From: Bacteroidales bacterium M5
Lineage (GTDB): Bacteria > Bacteroidota > Bacteroidia > Bacteroidales > Muribaculaceae
Reading direction: 5' to 3'
Assembly (NCBI GenBank): GCA_001689535.1
Contig: LUJP01000081.1
Coordinates: forward strand, 1 to 39,872
DNA: 39,872 bases
Shown here: piece after piece, positions 17,853 through 23,924 of the stretch
How positions within the stretch are numbered: the stretch's first letter is position 1
How the letters are laid out: every line of letters starts with the position of its first letter
The notes under the pieces: generated by a model
Databases searched by the model: none
What the model was told of the DNA's origin: nothing
What the model saw: only the letters and a program-made list of their open reading frames with translations
Translations under genes and position numbers: made by a program

Positions 17853-18785
17853 TTAAATAATAATGTGCTCGCCGGAAAACGCGCTCAGATGAAGGCTGTT
17901 CATAAAATGCTCTATGGCAGCGGCTCCGCGAACCGAGATACCTGAGTCGTTGACTCTCGGCGAATATGCCGCGATGGAGAGCACGCCGGGAAGAACGCCC
18001 ACTATCATGCCGCTGAAGCTTGACCGAGCCGGCAGTCCGGTGCCCACCAGCCAGAGATATGATGCCCTGTGAGGCCCTTTGGCTGCCATGGAGGCTACTA
18101 TACGCGGAGCAATCGAGGAATCGAACACCTGGGTCTTGGCTGTGGGAGAGTAACCGCCGGCAGCGATTGTGGCGCCGTAGGCAGAAAGCTGTGATGCCGA
18201 GGTACATATCGATGTCAGACGTGTATAAAGGTCGATTGACGGAGCGGCATCATCATAAAGATAAAAACCGGTATCGGCCAACACATCCTCTGCATTGGAA
18301 TCGATATTGATTTTGGTCAGCTTCTTGTACAGTGCGTCGTCAAGTACGGGAGTGGAACCCATGTCTGAGATCATGCCGTTGATTATTTCGTTCCATTTGC
18401 TGTCGGGGTCACCGTTGGGCTCTATGGCGCTGACAATCCTCACGCTGTAAGCACCCACGGGAATACGGGGTTTGATGGAGCGGTCGCGCTTGCATCCGCA
18501 TCCGGCGCCCACATCCGACTTCTCGGCAGCCTCCACGGGATTGTCGGTCTTTTGCATCAGGGCAAGAAGAGCCGGAATTCTGGCGATTCCTCCTATGGCC
18601 GCGCGGGTATCGGTATCGCCAATGTTTATGGTTGTTCCATCCACAAGGGTTATGGAAAGGCCGAATTTCTCGGGATCGACGCCATCTAAGCGGGCGTCGG
18701 GGGTGCCTTCATTCATCGCTTTTGCTTTTTCAAAAGCTTCGTTTGCTGATTTCCGAATATCGTCCGGAGTGATTTTGCGTTCCAT
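17853..18785 (-). CDS. Glutaminase-family protein with substituted catalytic residues
   Basis: 310 residues with the fold of serine-dependent glutaminases (GlsA/YbaS family, beta-lactamase-like), which hydrolyse glutamine to glutamate and ammonia. Shared landmarks: GLSITLVDGTTINIGDTDTR (40-61), an Asn-rich segment WNEIINGMIS, a YTRLTSICTSASQLSAYGAT helix, IAAGGYSP, and the C-terminal PARSSFSGMIVGVLPG...SISVRG-like block. However, the catalytic Ser-x-x-Lys expected at 66-69 (ESISKV in YbaS) reads GGIARI, so Ser66 is Gly and Lys69 is Arg. The KSGVGGG loop is RSSFSGM, and SGDWAYRVG is replaced by ASYLWLVGTG. By sequence it should not act as a classical glutaminase; a binding, regulatory or altered role is possible. 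A GAGCGC cluster near 93-98 is also unusual. It begins 21 nt after the porin gene ends. Family membership is fairly sure, activity is not. Confidence 0.78.
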   Translation of the reverse strand: MERKITPDDIRKSANEAFEKAKAMNEGTPDARLDGVDPEKFGLSITLVDGTTINIGDTDTRAAIGGIARIPALLALMQKTDNPVEAAEKSDVGAGCGCKRDRSIKPRIPVGAYSVRIVSAIEPNGDPDSKWNEIINGMISDMGSTPVLDDALYKKLTKINIDSNAEDVLADTGFYLYDDAAPSIDLYTRLTSICTSASQLSAYGATIAAGGYSPTAKTQVFDSSIAPRIVASMAAKGPHRASYLWLVGTGLPARSSFSGMIVGVLPGVLSIAAYSPRVNDSGISVRGAAAIEHFMNSLHLSAFSGEHIII

Positions 18786-18806
18786 GTACTTAAGATATTT
18801 AATTAG

Positions 18807-20093
18807 TTAGAAGGAATATTTCAGCATTGCAGCTATGCGGTTGGCACGTCCGCGCTCGCTGTTGAAATCGGTGCGCACGCCGTGGAGATAACCAAGAGCT
18901 ATCTGCATGTCGGGAATGATGTTGTAGAATGCTGTGGCTGAAATGTAGTCGGAACCGCGGTAGGCGTCGGGGCCAAGATAGTTTGTGCCGAGAACGCGCG
19001 TCTTGGAGTAGGCTCCGGCAAGAAAAATATCCTTGGTCAGATTAAAGGTAGTACCCACTTCAAAGGCATATTGGCGTGGGGCTTCCATCGCTCCCCCTTC
19101 GGTGTGCACCAGATCGAGGTCGGTTGCCATATCGTTTGTGTAAGAGCCATAGCCGCGGCCGTAGGAACCCTGATAGAGAAGTGACCATCCGGGAGCCACA
19201 TATAATTTGCCCGAAAGCTGAGCCGCCCAGCCTATGACCGATCTGTTTTTCTCGGCCACGAGGTTTCTGTAGGAAAGCGAACGGAACAGACCGCTGAGGC
19301 GCACATGGCTTTTGCCACCTTCCCAGGCATACTGGACGTAGGCGGGGATATCGGGGCAGCGCTGACTTATTTCTTTGGTGTATTCGTCGGTAGTGAGACT
19401 GACGGGCGGATTTTCAATAGAGATGGCAGCCGACCAGTGGCTGTCGAAATGAGGATTGAACCGCGCGAGCACGTTGCGCCTGAACGTCTCGCCCGAAGGG
19501 CCGATATTGTCAATTCCGGGAGTGCCTACCGAGGCATCCATCATTGTGCTGTTGGCAAGACCCACGGTGAAGAATCCCGCCGACAAGTAAGCCTGTTTGA
19601 GGCGGAATCCGTAGCCTTTGTAGCCGTTGCCGGTGAAATCGCCGAGTAAATACACCTGATATGTGCCTATCTTTTCATGGCTACCGACGAGCTGCAGGAA
19701 GATGGAGGAGTGGTTGGCGTTGGCATAGAAAGCGCTGTTCTGATCGGCACGGTTGGGAACCGGAATATTGTAGGGAATGAAGTTAGCGCCCTCGTCGATA
19801 GAGCCTCTTACGTCGTACTGGAACGAGACCTTGGCATAACCGCCGATTCCGAGCGCAATCTTTCCCTCACGGTCAAGAAAAAGGAAACGGGGGCAGTTGG
19901 GTTCGTTGAAGTGCATGTCTTCCTGGTTGTAGAGCACGGCCACAAGGCGTTCGGCGTTTGCCCGGTTGCCTGTGAGGATAATGGCTCGTTCAGGAATCAG
20001 AAATGTGTCGGGATACTGACGGGGGTGTACCGCCATAGCCAATGCCGGCAGAGCTAATGCGGCAGAACAAGCGAAGGCTTTAAGGATATTCAT
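18807..20093 (-). CDS. Outer membrane porin, DcaP-like
   Basis: 428 residues with a Sec signal peptide (MNILKAFACSAALALPALAMA, cleavage near 21). About 55 residues precede a beta barrel that starts at GKIALGIGGYAKVSFQYDVR, the same kind of first strand seen in DcaP and phosphate-selective porin relatives. The barrel has many aromatic-flanked strands and ends in Phe (AAMLKYSF). It should let small, probably anionic solutes through the outer membrane. It is the first gene of a minus-strand unit with the glutaminase-fold protein 21 nt downstream and the NhaC antiporter after that. The precise porin subfamily is tentative. Confidence 0.75.
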   Translation of the reverse strand: MNILKAFACSAALALPALAMAVHPRQYPDTFLIPERAIILTGNRANAERLVAVLYNQEDMHFNEPNCPRFLFLDREGKIALGIGGYAKVSFQYDVRGSIDEGANFIPYNIPVPNRADQNSAFYANANHSSIFLQLVGSHEKIGTYQVYLLGDFTGNGYKGYGFRLKQAYLSAGFFTVGLANSTMMDASVGTPGIDNIGPSGETFRRNVLARFNPHFDSHWSAAISIENPPVSLTTDEYTKEISQRCPDIPAYVQYAWEGGKSHVRLSGLFRSLSYRNLVAEKNRSVIGWAAQLSGKLYVAPGWSLLYQGSYGRGYGSYTNDMATDLDLVHTEGGAMEAPRQYAFEVGTTFNLTKDIFLAGAYSKTRVLGTNYLGPDAYRGSDYISATAFYNIIPDMQIALGYLHGVRTDFNSERGRANRIAAMLKYSF

Positions 20094-20234
20094 ATCTCAA
20101 TATATAAATTTGTGAATCGGTTAAGCGTATTTTATAACACCATTAAAACATCTGATTCACTCTTAAAGTTTCCGCAAAAATCTCTCCGCCAAAGAAAAGA
20201 GTGAGAGGAAAATCGCTATATTTGCGAGTGAATC

Positions 20235-20288
20235 AGCTAAGATGGCTAAAATAGCTAATTTAGCTAAAGTAGCTACATTAGTTACCAT
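20235..20288 (+). repeat. Six-unit 9-bp tandem repeat (AGCTAAxxT type)
   Basis: Units in order: AGCTAAGAT, GGCTAAAAT, AGCTAATTT, AGCTAAAGT, AGCTACATT, AGTTACCAT. The period is exactly nine bases with drift in the last three positions and decay at the 3' end. It lies 37 nt before the ATG of the truncated S23-type gene and just after a TATATTTG box (20217-20224). In one frame it would encode a three-residue periodic peptide (see findings). Confidence 0.85.
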
Positions 20289-20324
20289 AACTCCTCTAAT
20301 TCCTCACCTAATTAAATCTCCACC

Positions 20325-20582
20325 ATGCTTCCTGATTTTGCCCGGCCCAAGACAAGCTACCGCAAGCTTCACGTGTTTCGCAAGGCCGAGGCCATCTATG
20401 ACCTGACTTATTATTTCCTTCAGGGTCATATAGCCAAAACCGACCGCACTTACGACCAGATGCTGCAGGCAGCCCGATCCGGAAAGCAAAATATAGTGGA
20501 AGGGCGCTCGGATGCCGCAACTTCCGCTGAAATCGAAATCAAATTGTTAGGTGTAGCACGGGGTAGTCTCTCCCGGTGCTGA
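20325..20582 (+). pseudogene. Truncated four-helix-bundle protein (23S rRNA intervening-sequence family)
   Basis: Only the N-terminal part (about 80 residues) of a normally 120-130 residue family is present. Recognisable are YRKLHVFRKAEAIYDLTYYF, the conserved QAARSGKQNIVEG turn, and EIEIKLLGVARGSLS, which in intact members continues into two further helices. Here the reading stops after three unrelated residues (SRC). Sequence immediately beyond is coding-like in another frame but not S23-like, so the gene was cut by deletion or recombination near 20570, not by a simple point stop. Family members have no settled function; some are encoded inside 23S rRNA genes, others, as here, are free-standing. 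The product could still be made but would lack half of the bundle. Confidence 0.75.
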
Positions 20583-20712
20583 TGCGGCAAGTTTTGAAAA
20601 GATAGACTTTCTGGATGGCGATAGCTGGACCGTATTTGACCGCAACCGTGTGTATAAGGGCAAAGATTCCCCGAAACTCAGAGAATACCTGAACAAGAAA
20701 TATGGCAGGTGA
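20557..20712 (+). pseudogene. Orphan C-terminal coding remnant of unknown origin
   Basis: An open stretch one frame away from the S23 fragment reads VVSPGADAASFEKIDFLDGD, continues SWTVFDRNRVYKGKDSPKLR and ends EYLNKKYGR before TGA at 20710-20712. Composition (Asp, Lys, Tyr, Trp, well-formed codons) looks like a real protein C-terminus, but there is no start codon of its own and the frame is closed by TAG at 20554-20556. I do not recognise the family. It is convergent with the CPBP protease gene, which ends 27 nt further on. Confidence 0.5.
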
Positions 20713-20739
20713 AGCTTGAACCAATTTAATTGCGAGAGC

Positions 20740-21516
20740 CTAAAAGCTCCAGACGGGATGAGGGAAGACCTTTTCGCCTTTTTTCTTATGGAACCAGATG
20801 GTGATGATGATGGCCAATGCAATGCTGCCAACCCTGACAAGATTGGAGATCAATCCTCCGGCAGCAACTTCGGTGCCTGTGACGTTGAATATTACCCACG
20901 CGGCATTCATCAGTATATGCAGCCCGACAGGAACCCAGAGGTTGAAGCCCCATGCAACGTATATCCAGCTGAAATACACGGCTCCGATAAATGTGACGCC
21001 AAATGCCGCAAGGCTTGACGCTATATCATGTCCCTGATAGGTGTGGGCGAGGCCGAACAGAACGGCCGGGAATAAGACCGCCCAGAAGAAACCTGTCTTA
21101 GCATACCGGAAGAACAATCCGAACATAAAGGCGCGGCATATCAGTTCCTCGATGAAGCCGGGCAAAACGCTTTTCCTTACAAGCAACGGAACGGTAAGAT
21201 CGGGATTTATAGTGCCGATTAGAGGAAATACTATATAGATGGGCAAAACCGAAATCACAGCTACAAAAAATCCTTTTATGATATTTGATTCAAGTCCGAG
21301 AAATGAACCCTGTTCTTTGGGCCTCACCACGATAGACAAAACGATAAATGCCGCCAGAGCCAACAGTAAATCCCTTGCAGAGTCGTTGAGAACGGTCTGG
21401 CGCGGGATTTCGAGCAGTGTGGTCACACGCCATACATTTTGCCATATGAGGTTGACTGTGAAAGATGCAACCACTGCAAAAATAACTTTGGAAAGCTTGG
21501 ATTTCAATATAGACAT
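20740..21516 (-). CDS. CPBP family intramembrane glutamic endopeptidase
   Basis: Membrane protein of 258 residues with about seven or eight hydrophobic segments. It carries the three CPBP (Abi/Rce1-like) motifs: PGFIEELICRAF with Glu123, Glu124 and Arg128; FGLAHTYQGH with His158; and VGLHILMNAAW with His200 and Asn204. The Glu and His residues should activate water for peptide-bond hydrolysis within the membrane. Roles of bacterial members include bacteriocin immunity and processing, but nothing nearby indicates a substrate. A TAATTTTG box (minus strand, 21549-21556) lies about 30 nt upstream of the ATG. Gene density is lower around it than elsewhere in the window. Confidence 0.88.
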   Translation of the reverse strand: MSILKSKLSKVIFAVVASFTVNLIWQNVWRVTTLLEIPRQTVLNDSARDLLLALAAFIVLSIVVRPKEQGSFLGLESNIIKGFFVAVISVLPIYIVFPLIGTINPDLTVPLLVRKSVLPGFIEELICRAFMFGLFFRYAKTGFFWAVLFPAVLFGLAHTYQGHDIASSLAAFGVTFIGAVYFSWIYVAWGFNLWVPVGLHILMNAAWVIFNVTGTEVAAGGLISNLVRVGSIALAIIITIWFHKKKGEKVFPHPVWSF

Positions 21517-21620
21517 CGTTTACTGATAGCGTTGTTATTATGAGGATGCAAAATTAATAAAATGTGAGGAAAACGCCGTTGACTCTCATCCCGAAAAATA
21601 AGGGTGCTGGCAATCATACT

Positions 21621-21659
21621 GAAAAAGTAAGGCGATGCACCGGAGGGGCACATCGCCTT
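21621..21659 (-). terminator. Terminator after the LEA-like lipoprotein gene
   Basis: Stem AAGGCGATG (21629-21637) / CATCGCCTT (21651-21659). On the minus strand it is followed by ACTTTTTC, 23 nt beyond the stop codon. Confidence 0.8.
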
Positions 21660-21682
21660 GCGATAGTATTAAGCAGGTCGCG

Positions 21683-22225
21683 TTATTTCTTTTTCAGAAG
21701 GTCGTTGACCTTTTCAGAGGCTTTGTCTTTAGCCTGCTGTGCGGCATCGCTTACTTTGTCGGAAGCCTTCTGAGCAGCCTCGGATACCTTGGCGGCAGCT
21801 TCGTCCTTGGCGTTTTCAACGGCTGTGCTTGCAGCGTCTTTGGCTTTGTCGACTGCATCACCGGCAGCTACAGCAGCGCTGTCACCGGCAGCCTTGACAT
21901 TGTCGGCGGCATTGCCTGCGGCTTCTTTCACTTTATCAAGAGCAGTTTCGGCAGTGGAGAGAGCGCCGGCAAACTGAGGTGCTTTGGCTTTTACCACGGG
22001 CTCTATCTGCTCAAGATATTTCTTGGCTTCATCTACCTTGCCTTCGCTCACGAGCTTTTCGGCATAGGCTTTGGCCTGGTCCACATACACCTTGATACTG
22101 TCGGTATTGGTGCAGTTTTCGATTTTAGCTGCCAGATCTTTTTCGCTTTTTTCTGCGTTGCTTGCGCAACTTGCCATTAGGAGTGCTCCTGCGGCAACTA
22201 CTGAGGCCAGAATAAGTTTTTTCAT
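21683..22225 (-). CDS. Ala/Lys/Asp-rich helical lipoprotein (LEA-like repeats)
   Basis: The type II signal peptide ends in lipobox MASC (Cys20). The first part of the mature protein (about 25-80) is a charged helical region with VDQAKAYAEKLVSEGKVDEA. From about 90 to 178 it consists of degenerate 11-residue amphipathic units such as AVDKAKDAASTAVENAKDEA and AAQKASDKVSDAAQQAKDKA, resembling group 3 LEA or apolipophorin-like helices, ending in KKK. Such sequences are usually disordered in water and helical on drying or on membranes. An envelope protective or spacer role is an inference. It lies about 95 nt downstream of the FadL-type gene on the same strand and has its own terminator. Confidence 0.8.
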   Translation of the reverse strand: MKKLILASVVAAGALLMASCASNAEKSEKDLAAKIENCTNTDSIKVYVDQAKAYAEKLVSEGKVDEAKKYLEQIEPVVKAKAPQFAGALSTAETALDKVKEAAGNAADNVKAAGDSAAVAAGDAVDKAKDAASTAVENAKDEAAAKVSEAAQKASDKVSDAAQQAKDKASEKVNDLLKKK

Positions 22226-22319
22226 AATCGGAATTTACGTAAGTTAGTTGAATTTTGGTTGATTAATTATATAACTAACCTTCAGACGTAAAAGTTCTCG
22301 ATTATTCAAAAAAAGCGTT

Positions 22320-23708
22320 TCAGAAAGAGTAGTTCACACCAATGGCGGCATTGATGGCATTGCAGCGATAATCGGCCACGAAGGTTTTCTCGGCCGGTAA
22401 TCCGGCGCTTTTAAGCAGAAGATCGTCGTGGGTGATGGAGGCACCTTTTGCACCGAGTCCGGCCACGTAAAGCAGCGAGAAGTCAATAGAAAGACGCTCG
22501 ATGGGGCGGAATGACAGACCGGCTGACGGCTCGATTTTTGCCATTCCCGGAGTTTCGGGGTTGTAGTTGTGCTTGTCTACGGGAGTGGTGTCAATCATCA
22601 TGCCGAAGCGGAGGTCGAACCGATGTGTAAGGGCGTATTGTGCACCCAGGCGGAAGCACCATGCGTCGCGGTAATCTTTTGTGATATGCTGGCTGAAAGC
22701 GGCCACTTTCTCATCGAGGAAGTCGATGTTGAGATGTTTGTAGGTTTTCCAGCCGGTGAGAGCCACGTCGGCAGCAAGAGTCCAACGGTCGGTGGGGCGG
22801 TAAGAACCACCTACGGTAAGAACCCAGGGAAGGGGCATGGCGGCGCTGAAATTGGCTTCGTTTATCAGTCCCAGGGTGCTCTCAAGTGCGGTTTCGGCAA
22901 TCTTGTTGGCATAAATCACCTTGGCGTCGCCGGCTTTCACTTTCATGAGCTGGCGTGAGCGGAAGTTGGCTCCGAGTGTCACTTTGCTTGATACGTCGTA
23001 CATTACTCCGGCATTGAATCCGAATGCTACTTCTGCCTTTCCGTTGAGGTTGATGGTGGCGGGTGCGGTGGTGCCGAAAGGTGTTACGTCCATTCCCATA
23101 CTCTGAAGCTTCGGGAGCAGCACGCTGTCGAATGTCGTTCCGCTGATAAGGCCTTTATAGAGGTCAACGGAACCCCAGGTTATCATAAGGCCGGCGCCGA
23201 CGCTCAGTTTCGGCGAGATGCGGTAGGAGAATGTGGGCTGTATGGTGTAGGTGGCAAGCTTTACTTTCTGATTGAGTTCGGCGCCGGGCCAGTTGTTGGT
23301 CCAGTTGATTGACGAACCGTAGGGCGTATAGAACGCTATACCGGCCTGTAGATTGTCGTAGATACGGAACGACGCGCCTATTAATAAAGGGGTGGAGATG
23401 TTGTTGTGAGCATCGTATTTGGCAGGGAATTCTGTGGTATTTCCCATTACGGTCGATTTGCAGTTGCGTGCCGAAGCGTAGGGCTTGAGGGCATTGAAGC
23501 TGCCGGTGAGGTCGAGTGTCTTCTGGGAGAATCCTAGACCTGCGGGATTGAAAAACATGCTTTCGGCACCGAGTTTGAGAGCGGTTCCGGTGTGGCCCAT
23601 GCCTCCCTGTTTGGCACTGAGGGTGTTGATCTGATAGCCTTCGGCCGATGCCGAAACAAATGTGATGAGTGCCAGTGACGATACAATAAATTTGTTAGAT
23701 ATTCTCAT
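22320..23708 (-). CDS. OmpP1/FadL family outer membrane transporter
   Basis: The frame is open up to 23813, but a good promoter at 23752-23782 lies inside that extension and the signal peptide begins at the ATG at 23708 (MRISNKFIVSSLALITFVSA, cleavage near residue 22), giving 462 residues. The mature N-terminus (GYQINTLSAKQGGMGHTGTA, then SMFFNPAGLGF) is the hatch segment typical of FadL/TodX proteins; the rest is a 14-strand-type barrel ending in Phe (AAIGVNYSF). Relatives carry long-chain fatty acids or other hydrophobic molecules through the outer membrane by lateral diffusion. The substrate here is unknown. Confidence 0.9.
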   Translation of the reverse strand: MRISNKFIVSSLALITFVSASAEGYQINTLSAKQGGMGHTGTALKLGAESMFFNPAGLGFSQKTLDLTGSFNALKPYASARNCKSTVMGNTTEFPAKYDAHNNISTPLLIGASFRIYDNLQAGIAFYTPYGSSINWTNNWPGAELNQKVKLATYTIQPTFSYRISPKLSVGAGLMITWGSVDLYKGLISGTTFDSVLLPKLQSMGMDVTPFGTTAPATINLNGKAEVAFGFNAGVMYDVSSKVTLGANFRSRQLMKVKAGDAKVIYANKIAETALESTLGLINEANFSAAMPLPWVLTVGGSYRPTDRWTLAADVALTGWKTYKHLNIDFLDEKVAAFSQHITKDYRDAWCFRLGAQYALTHRFDLRFGMMIDTTPVDKHNYNPETPGMAKIEPSAGLSFRPIERLSIDFSLLYVAGLGAKGASITHDDLLLKSAGLPAEKTFVADYRCNAINAAIGVNYSF

Positions 23709-23751
23709 AATAAAAATAGTAAGTGGCTCCACACGGAGCGGATTTGGCCGG

Positions 23752-23782
23752 CAAAGGTACGTAAAAAACGTTTTGACGCCAA
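23752..23782 (-). promoter_or_regulatory. Promoter of the FadL-type gene
   Basis: Minus strand: TTG (23780-23782), exactly 20 nt, then TACCTTTG (23752-23759). Transcription would start near 23745, leaving a leader of about 37 nt to the ATG at 23708. Confidence 0.6.
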
Positions 23783-23849
23783 TAAATGTGACATTTAAGC
23801 GGCATTTGTGCATTACGGTGAAATATCCATTGCGAATCTTTTCGTAAAA

Positions 23850-23882
23850 TTGAAACGATAATCGCTTGATTTACTATATTTG
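23850..23882 (+). promoter_or_regulatory. Promoter of the GH97 gene
   Basis: TTG at 23850-23852, 22 nt, then TATATTTG at 23875-23882; the predicted start near 23889 leaves about 35 nt before the ATG at 23925. Confidence 0.5.
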
Positions 23883-23924
23883 TGAATCATACCTGCGAAA
23901 CATAATCAATCCTAAATCATAATC

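Noticed and set aside
20235..20288. CRISPR array
   Set aside because: The repeats are 9 bp and contiguous without spacers, and no cas genes are present.
20740..21516. CPBP protease as part of a defence or bacteriocin immunity system
   Set aside because: No bacteriocin precursor, toxin or defence gene is adjacent; only broken fragments and housekeeping genes are nearby.
22243..22279. 7-bp inverted repeat GTTAGTT / AACTAAC upstream of the LEA-like gene
   Set aside because: AT-rich, short and without a U tract; could be an operator but there is nothing else to support it.
23709..23813. 35-residue N-terminal extension of the FadL-type protein
   Set aside because: Contains the promoter at 23752-23782, and the signal peptide starts at 23708.
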